From Woeseiaceae bacterium (GTDB taxonomy: Bacteria > Pseudomonadota > Gammaproteobacteria > Steroidobacterales > Woeseiaceae), in contig JAJFKS010000017.1 of the NCBI GenBank assembly GCA_021773115.1, positions 248,001 to 312,000 on the forward strand: a stretch of 64,000 nucleotides of DNA, written 5' to 3'. The position numbers and the translations under genes are program-made. Position 1 is the stretch's first letter; each line of letters opens with the position of its first letter. The notes below the pieces were generated by a model, which worked only from the letters and a program-made list of their open reading frames with translations, was not told the origin of the DNA and ran no database searches. This document shows, in pieces, positions 53,582 through 62,677 of this stretch.

Positions 53582-54819
53582 GCAAAGACCTGCCGCGCCT
53601 TCTCAAGTGCGCCCGTAAGTCGATCAATGTCGTCGCGGTCGTTGTAGAGACCCAGTGATGCCCTGGCGGTGCCTGGCAAACCGAATCGCTGCATCAAAGG
53701 CATCGCACAATGGTGCCCGGTGCGGATTGCAACGCCCTGATGATCGAGAATGGTGCCGAGATCGTGTGGGTGAATATCATTCAGCAAGAAAGACTGCACA
53801 CTCGCCTGGTTTTCGGCGGTGCCGACCAGACGTATTCCCTCAATTGCTGCCAACTGCGTCACCATGTAGGCGTGCAAGGATTTCTCGTGCTCAAGAACCG
53901 AGTCCATGCCGATGCCCGACAGGTAATCAACAGCCGCACCAAGCCCAATGACTCCGGAAATATTCGGTGTGCCGGCTTCGAATTTATACGGCAGCTCGTT
54001 GAATACTGTTTGCTCAAAGCTGACCTCAAGAATCATGTCGCCGCCGCCTTGGTAGGGCGGCATCGCCTCAAGCAGTTGCTCGCGGCCCCACAGTATCCCG
54101 GTTCCGGTAGGACCGAACATCTTGTGACCTGAGAACGCGTAAAAATCGCAGCCCAGTGACTGGACGTCGACGCTCATGTGAGGGACGCCCTGTGCGCCGT
54201 CGACCAGTACTGTGATGCCGGCCTGTTTCGCGTGCCCGATGATATCGCGCAAAGGATTGATGCTGCCAAGCGCGTTCGAGACGTGGCCGATGCCGAGTAA
54301 CTTCACGCGCTCGGTCATCAACTCGTACAGCGCATCGAGTTCAACCTCACCACGATCATTGATCGGCGCCACGATTAATTCCGCGCCGGTTTGTTCGCAA
54401 ACCAGCTGCCAGGGAACAATATTGGAGTGGTGCTCCAGCCAGGTAATCAGGATCTGATCGCCGGGTTTCAACACCGGACGACAGAAACTCTGCGCAACCA
54501 GGTTGATTGATTCCGTCGTGCCGCTGGTCAGTACGATCTCGGCGCGGCTACTGGCGTTGATAAAATTGCAAAGCTTGTCGCGGGCGCCTTCATACGACTC
54601 TGTCGCACGATGGCTCAGTGTATGAACACCACGGTGTACGTTAGCGTGATCTTCACGCTGGTAACTCGCAACCGCTTCAATGACCGCATTCGGCTGCTGT
54701 GCCGAAGCTGCGCTGTCGAGGTAGACAAGCGGCTGTCCGTTAACCGATTGCTGCAGGGCAGGGAAGTCATCGCGGTAGTCGCTGAAGTCGGCAACAGGCT
54801 GGCTATGCGGCAGGTTCAC
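53578..54819 (-). CDS. sufS: Cysteine desulfurase SufS
   Basis: PLP-dependent group II cysteine desulfurase of 413 aa that releases sulfur from cysteine for cluster assembly. Motifs: YLDSAASAQQPNAVIEA at the start, VLTSGTTESINLVAQ, VDGAQGVPHM, the PLP lysine in FSGHKMFGPTGTGILWG and the catalytic cysteine in RTGHHCAMPLMQRF. It overlaps sufD and sufU by 4 nt each. Confidence 0.98.
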   Translation of the reverse strand: MNLPHSQPVADFSDYRDDFPALQQSVNGQPLVYLDSAASAQQPNAVIEAVASYQREDHANVHRGVHTLSHRATESYEGARDKLCNFINASSRAEIVLTSGTTESINLVAQSFCRPVLKPGDQILITWLEHHSNIVPWQLVCEQTGAELIVAPINDRGEVELDALYELMTERVKLLGIGHVSNALGSINPLRDIIGHAKQAGITVLVDGAQGVPHMSVDVQSLGCDFYAFSGHKMFGPTGTGILWGREQLLEAMPPYQGGGDMILEVSFEQTVFNELPYKFEAGTPNISGVIGLGAAVDYLSGIGMDSVLEHEKSLHAYMVTQLAAIEGIRLVGTAENQASVQSFLLNDIHPHDLGTILDHQGVAIRTGHHCAMPLMQRFGLPGTARASLGLYNDRDDIDRLTGALEKARQVFA

Positions 54820-56090
54820 AGCAGTTCTTCCTGGATCAGTACGGCCAGCCGAGCACCAACCAGTGCTGTGATCGTATCGCGAGTCATGTCGATCGGAGTT
54901 CTGCCGACCAGGTCCGCGGCGAAAGCGTGCGTCAGAATCTGTTTTGCCTGGCGGCGATCGAGTCCGCGTGTGCGCAGGTAGAACAGGGAGGTTTCATCGA
55001 GTTGTCCGACGGTCGTGCCATGGCTGCACTTGACTTCGTCCGCATAGATTTCCAGTTCCGGCTTGGCGTCAATTTCGGCATGGTCGGACAACAACAGATT
55101 GTGATTGGACTGGTTCGCATCAGTGCCATCGGCGCCCTTGTGGACGATAGCTTTGCCGTTCCAGACGCAACGGCAACGACCGTTTAAAATGCCGCGATAT
55201 TCTTGCGACGAGGACGCCGGGCCAACGCGGTGGTCCACGCGCGAATGATTGTCGATATGTTGTCCGTCACCGGCCAGATACAGCCCGTTGAACACGACAT
55301 TCGCATGCGGTGCGTTCAGGTCGATATCGAGATCGTTGCGGATCAGGCCACCGCCTAGATCGTAGGACGCCATATTGAGGTCGCTGGCGGCGCCCATCGA
55401 AATGGATTGACGCGCGGTCTGCGTATGGCCGATACGTCGGTCTTGAATTCGCACGTAGCTGACGTGGGCCGATTCTTCAACCTGCATGGAAATGATTGAA
55501 TTGCAGTAACTGTCCTGTGTACCCAGTGATGCCTGATACTCAATAAGCTCGGCATCACATCCTGCCGCAATTTTGATTTCGATATTCACCTGAGAAACGC
55601 TTGCGCCAGTGTCGGCCGCATCAATAATCAACAGTCCCAGTGGCTTTTCGGTTGCCGCGTGAACATGGATCTTCAACCCGTCATTGAGCAGCGCAGCGTT
55701 GAGGTCAGCGAGCGGTTTGTCGGCAAGGGGTGGTGCCGACGTATCGCTAAATCGAGCAATTTCAATGCTGGCACCCCGATCAAAATGGCTGGTATCAATG
55801 ACACCATTCGTTATTAGCAACCAGTTTGCATCAAGTGAGGAGGTAATGGTGGCGATGGCGTCGGCGACGGTGTCGCTCGCAGTATTGTTCGCGCCTGCCG
55901 CCAGCCATTGATTACTGATCTCAATGGCCGGGCGCAGGTCCGTGTATTTCCAGTCCTCATGCCGCAGTGTCGGCAAACCGTTTTGTTTCAGGCTGGCGAT
56001 TGCCGCCGTGCGCGTCGCGGACAGCCTGTCGGCCGGCATGCGGAGTACGGCCTCGCGAAGCTCATTGATGGCAAGGTTCTGCTGTTTCAT
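54816..56090 (-). CDS. sufD: Fe-S assembly scaffold component SufD
   Basis: 424-aa partner of SufB in the SufBC2D scaffold. The C-terminal beta-helix has the family signatures VFNGLYLAGDGQHIDNHSRVDH, YRGILNGRCRCVWNGKAIV, DQSNHNLLLSDHAEIDAKPELEI, ADEVKCSHGTTVGQLDE and FYLRTRGLDRRQAKQ. The N-terminal helical part (about 1-150) is less conserved. It overlaps sufC and sufS by 4 nt each. Confidence 0.96.
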   Translation of the reverse strand: MKQQNLAINELREAVLRMPADRLSATRTAAIASLKQNGLPTLRHEDWKYTDLRPAIEISNQWLAAGANNTASDTVADAIATITSSLDANWLLITNGVIDTSHFDRGASIEIARFSDTSAPPLADKPLADLNAALLNDGLKIHVHAATEKPLGLLIIDAADTGASVSQVNIEIKIAAGCDAELIEYQASLGTQDSYCNSIISMQVEESAHVSYVRIQDRRIGHTQTARQSISMGAASDLNMASYDLGGGLIRNDLDIDLNAPHANVVFNGLYLAGDGQHIDNHSRVDHRVGPASSSQEYRGILNGRCRCVWNGKAIVHKGADGTDANQSNHNLLLSDHAEIDAKPELEIYADEVKCSHGTTVGQLDETSLFYLRTRGLDRRQAKQILTHAFAADLVGRTPIDMTRDTITALVGARLAVLIQEELL

Positions 56091-56839
56091 GCGTTGGCAA
56101 CCTCACGCAGCCAGTCGTAACCTTTTTCTTCAAGCTCATGCGCGAGCGACTTGTCGCCCGAGCGTACGATTCGGCCTTCGGACAAGACATGCACGTGGTC
56201 AGGTTCGATGTAGTCCAGTAGTCGTTGATAATGAGTGACCAGTACGATGGCACGTTCTGGACTGCGCAGTGCATTGACGCCTTGAGCTACAGCTTTGAGT
56301 GCGTCGATATCAAGACCCGAGTCCGTTTCGTCAAGAATGGCAAGACGCGGTTCGAGCATGGCCATCTGCAGGACCTCATTGCGCTTTTTCTCGCCGCCGG
56401 AAAAGCCTTCGTTTACGCCACGATTGAGAAACTTCGGGTCCATACCCAAAGTTGCCATTTTTTCGCGTGCGACCTTCAGGAATTCAAACGCATCGATTTC
56501 GCCAAGGCCCTGGTGCAGACGCTTCGCGTTGACCGCGGCCTTGAGCAAGTAGGCGTTGTTGACACCTGCGATTTCGACCGGGTACTGGAACCCCAGAAAG
56601 ATGCCCTCACGAGCACGAATTTCCGGATCAAGCTCCAGCAGGTTGTTACCCATGTAGGTGACATCGCCAGCGGTAACGACATAGTCTTCGTGTCCCGCGA
56701 CTACTTGCGCAAGTGTGCTTTTTCCGGATCCGTTTGGACCCATGATGGCATGCACTTCACCGGCCTTTACGGACAGCGACAAGCCACGAAGAATTTCGGT
56801 ATCTCCGATACGCACTTTCAGATTTTTAATTTCTAACAT
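56087..56839 (-). CDS. sufC: Fe-S assembly ATPase SufC
   Basis: ABC-type ATPase of 250 aa powering conformational change in the SufBC2D scaffold; it is soluble, not a transporter. Motifs: Walker A GPNGSGKSTLAQV, Q-loop GIFLGFQYPVEIAGV, signature FSGGEKKRNEVLQMA, Walker B LAILDETDSGLDID and the switch histidine VTHYQRLLDYI. The gene starts 9 nt after sufB and overlaps sufD. Confidence 0.98.
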   Translation of the reverse strand: MLEIKNLKVRIGDTEILRGLSLSVKAGEVHAIMGPNGSGKSTLAQVVAGHEDYVVTAGDVTYMGNNLLELDPEIRAREGIFLGFQYPVEIAGVNNAYLLKAAVNAKRLHQGLGEIDAFEFLKVAREKMATLGMDPKFLNRGVNEGFSGGEKKRNEVLQMAMLEPRLAILDETDSGLDIDALKAVAQGVNALRSPERAIVLVTHYQRLLDYIEPDHVHVLSEGRIVRSGDKSLAHELEEKGYDWLREVANA

Positions 56840-56848
56840 TGTGGTTCC

Positions 56849-58291
56849 TTAGCCGACGGCACCCTCGAGGCTGACATTCAGCAACGCCTGCGCCTCGACG
56901 GCAAATTCCATAGGTAGTTCCTTGAAGACTTCTTTACAGAAGCCATTGACAATCATGTTGACCGCGTCCTCTTCGGAGATACCTCGCTGCCGGCAGTAGA
57001 ACAACTGGTCAGCTGATATCTTGGAGGTCGTCGCCTCGTGTTCGATCTTTGCAGAAGGATTCTTGATTTCCATGTACGGAAACGTGTGCGCGCCACAGTT
57101 CTTGCCGATGAGCAGCGAATCGCATTGCGTGTGATTGCGCGCGCCGTGCGCCTGCGGCATGACCTTAACAAGGCCACGATAGGCGTTCTGTGCGTGCCCG
57201 GCCGATATACCTTTGGAGACGATTGTGCTGCTGGTATTCGCACCGATATGGATCATCTTGGTGCCGGTGTCCGCTTGCTGCATATTGTTCGCAACGGCAA
57301 CGGAATAAAATTCGCCGACCGAATTGTTGCCGCGCAACAAGCAGCTCGGGTACTTCCAGGTGATGGCTGAACCGGTTTCAACCTGTGTCCATGAGATTTT
57401 CGAATTATCGCCGCGACAGTCGCCGCGTTTGGTTACGAAATTATAGATGCCGCCAACGCCGTTCTCGTCACCTGGATACCAGTTTTGTACCGTGGAGTAC
57501 TTGATTTCTGCACCTTCCAGCGCGACCAGTTCGACGACGGCAGCGTGCAGCTGATTTTCATCGCGCATGGGGGCCGTACAACCTTCGAGATAACTAACGT
57601 GACTGCCTTCATCCGCAATGATCAGCGTACGTTCGAACTGCCCGGTATTGGCTGCATTGATCCGGAAATAAGTCGATAGCTCCATCGGGCAGCGGACACC
57701 TTTGGGGATATAAACGAAAGAGCCGTCACTAAAAACTGCGGCGTTCAGTGCTGCGTAAAAATTGTCACGCCGCGGCACTACACTGCCAAGATACTTCTGT
57801 ACCAGTTCCGGGTGTTCACGAACCGCTTCGGAGAACGAGCAGAATATAACGCCAGCCTCGGACAGTTTGGCCTTGAAAGTTGTCGCAACCGATACGCTGT
57901 CAAAAACGGCATCAACGGCAACACCGGCAAGGCGCGCGCGCTCATGCAGCGGAATGCCGAGCTTGTCGTAAGTTTCCAGAAGCTTCGGATCAACTTCGTC
58001 AAGGCTTTGTGGTTTGTCTGCATCGGACTTCGGCGCAGAGTAATACGAGATCCCCTCGAAATCGATCGGCGGATAGTGCACATGCGCCCATGTGGGTTCG
58101 GTCATTTCGCGCCACTGGCGGTAGGCCTGGAGTCGCCACTCGAGCATGAATTGCGGCTCTTTCTTCAGCGTGGAAATCGCGCGCACGACGGATTCATCAA
58201 GACCTGGCGGCAAGCCATGGCTTTCGATATCCGTAATAAAGCCGTGTTCGTAGCGACGGTTTACGATGCTTTCAATATTTTCTGATGACAT
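56849..58291 (-). CDS. sufB: Fe-S assembly scaffold protein SufB
   Basis: 480-aa core scaffold on which the nascent cluster forms. It shows the beta-helix signatures [70 protein letters not shown] and [24 protein letters not shown] with the conserved cysteine, and [21 protein letters not shown] near the C terminus. It follows the Rrf2 regulator gene by 20 nt and precedes sufC by 9 nt. Confidence 0.98.
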   Translation of the reverse strand: MSSENIESIVNRRYEHGFITDIESHGLPPGLDESVVRAISTLKKEPQFMLEWRLQAYRQWREMTEPTWAHVHYPPIDFEGISYYSAPKSDADKPQSLDEVDPKLLETYDKLGIPLHERARLAGVAVDAVFDSVSVATTFKAKLSEAGVIFCSFSEAVREHPELVQKYLGSVVPRRDNFYAALNAAVFSDGSFVYIPKGVRCPMELSTYFRINAANTGQFERTLIIADEGSHVSYLEGCTAPMRDENQLHAAVVELVALEGAEIKYSTVQNWYPGDENGVGGIYNFVTKRGDCRGDNSKISWTQVETGSAITWKYPSCLLRGNNSVGEFYSVAVANNMQQADTGTKMIHIGANTSSTIVSKGISAGHAQNAYRGLVKVMPQAHGARNHTQCDSLLIGKNCGAHTFPYMEIKNPSAKIEHEATTSKISADQLFYCRQRGISEEDAVNMIVNGFCKEVFKELPMEFAVEAQALLNVSLEGAVG

Positions 58292-58311
58292 GGATGAGTG
58301 CTGCCCTAAAG

Positions 58312-58776
58312 TCAGGCTTCCTTTTTTTCGATGTTGATCGGATATCCACTAAAACGAAATCGTGGGGCTGGGCGATTGCTGGGGAGCAAGTCGGTGAGGC
58401 TTACCTCATCGAGTGCGTTGCGAATCGCGACATTAATGCGTTGCCAGGCGCCACCGACATTGCAGACACCCTCGTGTTCACAGCGACTCTCGCTGCCGCT
58501 GCATTCCGTGATGGATACAGGCCCTTCGAGCGCATCGATGACATCGGCGGCGCTGATCTGGCCCGCATCGCGGGAAAGCTGATAGCCGCCATTGCTGCCG
58601 CGAGTGGAGACAACGAGGCCGGCGCGAGCGAGCGACTTGAGCAATTTACTGACCGTCGGCAGGGCAATGCCCGTTGCGCTGGCGACGTCGGCGGCACTGC
58701 AAACGGCCGCCTGATCGCCTGCGAGATGCGCAAGCAACACGGTTCCGTAGTCTGTAAGTTTGCTGATTCTGAGCAC
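58312..58776 (-). CDS. Rrf2-family Fe-S regulator of the SUF operon (IscR/SufR-like)
   Basis: 154-aa winged-helix regulator of the Rrf2 family. It starts [18 protein letters not shown] and has the recognition region [21 protein letters not shown] and the wing [12 protein letters not shown]. Three cysteines in [15 protein letters not shown] are placed as in IscR and can ligate a [2Fe-2S] cluster. The start is GTG with GGAG 7 nt upstream. First gene of the suf operon, behind a promoter whose -10 lies in a type-1 IscR-like palindrome, so autorepression by the cluster-bound form is likely. Confidence 0.94.
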   Translation of the reverse strand: MLRISKLTDYGTVLLAHLAGDQAAVCSAADVASATGIALPTVSKLLKSLARAGLVVSTRGSNGGYQLSRDAGQISAADVIDALEGPVSITECSGSESRCEHEGVCNVGGAWQRINVAIRNALDEVSLTDLLPSNRPAPRFRFSGYPINIEKKEA

Positions 58777-58798
58777 ACCGGGCTCCGCTGGTCCTCGG

Positions 58799-58837
58799 AT
58801 AAAGGACTATTTTAGTCCTAATTGAACCGCGTGGCCA
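58799..58837 (-). promoter_or_regulatory. SUF operon promoter with IscR type-1-like operator
   Basis: GACTATTTTAGTC at 58805-58817 is the palindromic core of IscR type-1 sites (GACTR-www-YAGTC), within a 7-bp-arm inverted repeat 58803-58819. On the minus strand it covers a -10 TAAAAT (58814-58809) with -35 TGGCCA at 58837-58832, spacer 17 nt. Binding would block the polymerase, giving feedback control by Fe-S status. Confidence 0.75.
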
Positions 58838-58914
58838 TACCCAGCACGATATTCGTGCATTGCCGCAGGTTCTTTTTGCTATGCTTTGCCGTCCTTAAAC
58901 GTGGTGGACCGGAT

Positions 58915-59730
58915 TTGGGTAGTGCATCTGACAATTTGATTGAGATCCGCGATCTTATGTATTCACGCGGATCTCGCGTAATTTTCAAGGATCTCAACCT
59001 CACCATCAAGCGTGGCGAGGTTACTGCCCTGATGGGTCCCAGCGGAACGGGAAAAACGACCTTATTGCGTCTGATCACACGCCAGCTGGTTCCGCAGCAC
59101 GGCACGATCCACATCGGTGGCGTCGATATTTCGACATTGAATCAGACCGGCCTGTACGAATTGCGTAAGCGCTTTGGCATGCTGTTTCAGAACGGTGCCT
59201 TGTTAACGGACCTGAATGTATTCGAAAACGTCGCTTTTCCTTTGCGCGAGCACACTAATTTGTCTAATCGCCTGATTCGCCATGTGGTGTTAACCAAATT
59301 GCACGCCGTTGGACTTCGCGGTGCCGCCGACATGCACCCTGCGGAGCTGTCCGGGGGTATGGCCCGACGCGTTGCGCTGGCGCGCGCGATGGTCATGGAC
59401 CCGGAAATCCTGATTTATGACGAGCCGTTTGTCGGTCTGGACCCAATTTCGATGGGTGTTATCGTGCGGCTGGTGCGGCGCATGAATGATGCCCTGGGAA
59501 TCACCAGTATTGTCGTCAGCCACGATGTTGCCGAAGTTTCGACCGTTGCAGACTGCAGTTACCTGATTTCTGACGGAAAAGTTGCAGCCAGCGGCAGCCC
59601 GGACGAATTGCATGCCGCCAATTCAGAGCTGGTCCGGCAGTTCATGCACGGCATGGCAGATGGGCCGGTGGCGTTTCATTTTGAGGCGCCCAACTACGCA
59701 GAGCAGTTGCTTGGGCGGGATACCGAATGA
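58915..59730 (+). CDS. mlaF: Phospholipid transport ATPase MlaF
   Basis: ABC ATPase of the Mla system that keeps the outer membrane asymmetric, 271 aa from TTG 58915 (E. coli 269), with GGTGGA about 7 nt upstream; the open frame goes back to 58822 but the extra residues are unlike MlaF. Motifs: Walker A GPSGTGKTTLLRL, Q-loop MLFQNGALL, signature ELSGGMARRVALARAM, Walker B LIYDEPFVGLDP and VSHDVAEV. Overlaps mlaE by 4 nt. Opposite in orientation to the SUF operon; no clear promoter was identified. Confidence 0.95.
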   Translation: MGSASDNLIEIRDLMYSRGSRVIFKDLNLTIKRGEVTALMGPSGTGKTTLLRLITRQLVPQHGTIHIGGVDISTLNQTGLYELRKRFGMLFQNGALLTDLNVFENVAFPLREHTNLSNRLIRHVVLTKLHAVGLRGAADMHPAELSGGMARRVALARAMVMDPEILIYDEPFVGLDPISMGVIVRLVRRMNDALGITSIVVSHDVAEVSTVADCSYLISDGKVAASGSPDELHAANSELVRQFMHGMADGPVAFHFEAPNYAEQLLGRDTE

Positions 59731-60500
59731 AGGCGCTCATTCGGGATATCTACAATACGGCGCACGAGTTTGTTCGTACATTTGGCGCGTTTCAGCTATT
59801 TTTCCTGCGCCTGCTCCGGTATTCACCGCGCGTGTTAATGAGGCGACCCAGACTCGTCGTCAAGCAGGTTTACAATGCCGGGGCCCTGTCGCTGGTCATC
59901 ATCATGGTCTGTGGTTTTTTCGTCGGCGGTGTACTGGGCCTGCAGGCTTACGCGAACCTGGCGCGATTCAATGCAGAAGATTCGGTCGGAACTGTCGTCG
60001 CGCTGGCGCTAATTAAGGAACTTGGGCCGGTCATTACTGCCTTACTCTTTGCGGGCCGGGCCGGAACCGCGCTGTCGTCGGAAATTGGTCTGATGAAGGC
60101 TACCGATCAGCTTTCAGCCATGGAAATGATGGCTGTGAACCCGGTTCGTCGCGTATTGGTGCCCAGATTTCTGGGTGGCGTGATTGCGATGCCGTTCCTG
60201 GTCGCGATATTCACTTGTATTGGCCTGTTTGGTGCCCATGTTGTGGCGATCGACCTGTTGAGTGTCGACGTTGGTGCGTTCTGGCAGCAAATGCAGTTGT
60301 CGGTCGATATTGATGACATACATGAGGGCGTGATCAAGAGTTTCGTTTTTGGTGTCGTCGCCAGCCTTTTCGCTGTGTGGGAAGGATACAATGCGGTTCC
60401 AACAGCCGAGGGCGTCGGCCGCGCGACAACCAGAACGGTCGTTATTTCAGCGATCGCCGTGCTTATTCTGGATTTCATGATCACGGCAGTGATGCTTTAG
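59727..60500 (+). CDS. mlaE: Phospholipid transport permease MlaE
   Basis: 257-aa inner-membrane permease with five to six hydrophobic segments. Signatures of the MlaE family: [47 protein letters not shown]-like region ([20 protein letters not shown]), [13 protein letters not shown]-type segment [20 protein letters not shown] and [19 protein letters not shown]. Overlaps mlaF (ATGA). mlaD starts 8 nt later. Confidence 0.97.
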   Translation: [257 protein letters not shown]

Positions 60501-60508
60501 GGGGCTTC

Positions 60509-60979
60509 ATGCAACAAACACGTTCTGTAGAAATTGGTACTGGTCTTTTCGTCCTGTTCGGGATGTCCGCGCTGTTTTTTCTGACAACGCAAACGACCGG
60601 TGGCGACGGTTTTTCCGTATCCGATACTTTTGAGGTTGAGGCACGTTTCGAAAACGTTGGAAGCCTGAAAAGCAGGGCGCCGGTTTCTATGTCAGGCGTT
60701 ACCATCGGGCGAGTGACCAGCGTCGTGTTCGATCCTGAATCACTGGATGCCAAGGTTACGATGGTCATCGATGCGAAGTACGACAAGATTCCCGATGATT
60801 CCGACGCGAGCATCCTGACAGCGGGCCTGCTGGGCAGCCAGTACATTGGCCTGCAAGCCGGTGGCTCGGACACCTATCTCGAAAAAGGCAGTGAAATCTA
60901 TTTCACTCAGTCGGCAATCGTATTGGAGAACCTTATCGGCAAGTTCCTTGTGGGTTCACAGTCAGGAGATGAGGAATGA
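60509..60979 (+). CDS. mlaD: Phospholipid-binding MCE-domain protein MlaD
   Basis: 156-aa membrane-anchored protein: one N-terminal membrane segment (about 10-28) and a single periplasmic MCE domain (about 36-120) with FEVEARFENVGSLKSRAPV, SMSGVTIGRV and SILTAGLLGSQYIGL. In E. coli it forms a hexameric ring with MlaFEB. The ATG at 60509 is chosen because it begins the anchor; upstream frame lies within mlaE. Overlaps mlaC by 4 nt. Confidence 0.97.
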   Translation: MQQTRSVEIGTGLFVLFGMSALFFLTTQTTGGDGFSVSDTFEVEARFENVGSLKSRAPVSMSGVTIGRVTSVVFDPESLDAKVTMVIDAKYDKIPDDSDASILTAGLLGSQYIGLQAGGSDTYLEKGSEIYFTQSAIVLENLIGKFLVGSQSGDEE

Positions 60980-61599
60980 AGGCAATACTACTGTCGTTGT
61001 TGTTTTGTGCGGTGCCGTTTGCGGCAACGAACGCGCAAAGCAATTTGGAGCCGAACCAGGTGATCGAAGAAGCTGTCGAGCTGTTTGCGGCCAAGATGGA
61101 AGGCCGCCAGGAGGAACTGGCGGCAGATCGAAACGCGCTGTACGCACTGATTGACGAGATTTTGTTGCCGCGTTTTGACCGGAAATTTGCCGCACAGGTG
61201 GTATTGGCCAAGCACTGGCGTAGCGCCAATGCAGAGCAGCGGGAGCGATTCATCGAGGCCTTCTACCAGGCACTGGTGCGAAAGTACGCTGATGGATTGC
61301 TCGAGTTCCAGCAGGACATGGTGAGCATTGCGCCATTTCGTGGCGACCTTTCTAAACCTAGAACAAAGGTTAGAAGTACTGTGCAACTAGTTGATGGGAC
61401 AAAAGTTTCTGTCGATTACGAACTGGTCAAACGCGACGCCGGCTGGCTCTTGTTTAACGTCGTGATCGAGGGTATTTCCTATGTCCGAAATTTTCGCGCG
61501 GAGCTCGATTCGGAAATTCGTTCGTCGAGCCTCAACGCGGTGATCGAAAGACTCGAAAGCGAAATCAACAGTAGCGCGGGTACGGCCGCCAGTGACTGA
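60976..61599 (+). CDS. mlaC: Periplasmic phospholipid shuttle MlaC
   Basis: 207-aa periplasmic protein with signal peptide (about 1-18, ending ATNAQ). It carries phospholipid between MlaA-OmpF at the outer membrane and MlaFEDB. MlaC-type sequence includes LPRFDRKFAAQVVLAKHWRSANAEQRERFIEAFYQALVR (positions about 70-108) and a C-terminal part with DYELVKRDAGWLLFNVVIEGISYV. Start overlaps mlaD stop; its end overlaps mlaB by 8 nt. Confidence 0.96.
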   Translation: MKAILLSLLFCAVPFAATNAQSNLEPNQVIEEAVELFAAKMEGRQEELAADRNALYALIDEILLPRFDRKFAAQVVLAKHWRSANAEQRERFIEAFYQALVRKYADGLLEFQQDMVSIAPFRGDLSKPRTKVRSTVQLVDGTKVSVDYELVKRDAGWLLFNVVIEGISYVRNFRAELDSEIRSSSLNAVIERLESEINSSAGTAASD

Positions 61600-61930
61600 T
61601 TTTTCGCTTGAGGATCGGGGTGACGGCAACTTTGCACTGTCCGGCAATATGAGCTTCGATACGGCGGAGAAAATACTGCAGGCGAGTGAAGGCCCGTTCG
61701 AGGACCATACCCGAATCGAGGTCGATCTCTCCGGCGTCAAACAAAGTGACTCGGCGGGACTTGCATTGCTGCTGGAATGGGTGACCTGGGCAAATCATAC
61801 CGTGCGTGAAATTCGCTTTTCCGGCATGCCGGATCGGGTAATGGCGATTGCGAAAACAACCGAAGTGGACGGGTTGTTGACCCGCGGCGAGCGCTGGGCC
61901 GGATTTATCGAGGCACCGGAAATCTTATAA
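61592..61930 (+). CDS. mlaB: STAS-domain protein MlaB
   Basis: 112-aa cytoplasmic STAS protein that binds MlaF. It has the STAS core VDLSGVKQSDSAGLALLLEWV with the conserved Ser-Ala region and VREIRFSGMPDRVMAIAKTTEVD. The start is GTG (GTGACTGA) overlapping the mlaC stop by 8 nt. It ends the mlaFEDCB operon and is 11 nt from the convergent mlaA. Small but typical in length (E. coli MlaB 97 aa). Confidence 0.93.
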   Translation: MTDFSLEDRGDGNFALSGNMSFDTAEKILQASEGPFEDHTRIEVDLSGVKQSDSAGLALLLEWVTWANHTVREIRFSGMPDRVMAIAKTTEVDGLLTRGERWAGFIEAPEIL

Positions 61931-61941
61931 AGCCCGATGGC

Positions 61942-62676
61942 CTAGAGGTTTTCGTCAAAATCCTCGAAGAAATCATCGTCCGGCGGCGGATCGCCGTCAT
62001 AAATTTCGAACTGGCGGTTCTGCAAATAGGATTCGCGCAATGTGACGTACGGGTCCTTTGAATCCTCAAGAAATTTCTCGGCGGACAAGAGACTTTGCCG
62101 TAGGTCAATAATCTGCAATACGATCAATTTGTCCCGGACCGACGTATTCTTGTAGTGATACAGAGGTTGGGCCAGTGCATCGAGTGGCATCATCAAGGCG
62201 TCGCGGAGTGTTTGCGGCCCAAGCAATGGCAGCATGACATAGGGCCCATTGGGTACCCCCCAAACGGCTGCTGTCTGGCCGAAGTCTTCTCGATACTCTT
62301 CCATGCCGCTCGCGCTTGCAATGTCGAATAGGCCTCCGACCCCGAGCGAGGAGTTGAAAACAAATCGGCCGAACTCTGAAAAACCGTGTTTGGGTTTACC
62401 CTGCAGGAAATTATTCAGTGCTGAACTGGGTGTCGTGAGGTTGCGGAAGAAGTTCGACACACTGTTTCTTATCGGTGACGGAATGATTTTTTGATAGCCA
62501 CGTGCCAGTGGTTTCGTTGTCACCTTGTCGATTGACCTGTTGACCTGGAACAGCGTGCGATTCATCGGTTCCCACGGATCGCTTGCGACGCGTTGGCCGG
62601 CCGGAACGGTGGTACAGGCCGACAAGGCTATCGACAATCCGATAACGAGTGTTGCTAAAACATGCGTGCTTTTCAT
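61942..62676 (-). CDS. mlaA: Outer-membrane lipid asymmetry lipoprotein MlaA (VacJ)
   Basis: 244-aa lipoprotein that removes mislocalised phospholipid from the outer leaflet. From the ATG at 62676 there is a signal with lipobox LSAC (Cys21), then the MlaA body with DPWEPMNRTLFQVNRSID, PSALNNFLQGKP-type segment, FVFNSSLGVGGLFDIASASG and WGVPNGPYVMLPLLGPQTLRD. The C-terminal tail is unusually acidic (PPPDDDFFEDFDENL). It starts 1 nt after the stop of the BepA-like gene, so it is in that transcription unit, and it is convergent with mlaFEDCB. Confidence 0.96.
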   Translation of the reverse strand: MKSTHVLATLVIGLSIALSACTTVPAGQRVASDPWEPMNRTLFQVNRSIDKVTTKPLARGYQKIIPSPIRNSVSNFFRNLTTPSSALNNFLQGKPKHGFSEFGRFVFNSSLGVGGLFDIASASGMEEYREDFGQTAAVWGVPNGPYVMLPLLGPQTLRDALMMPLDALAQPLYHYKNTSVRDKLIVLQIIDLRQSLLSAEKFLEDSKDPYVTLRESYLQNRQFEIYDGDPPPDDDFFEDFDENL

Positions 62677-62677
62677 G

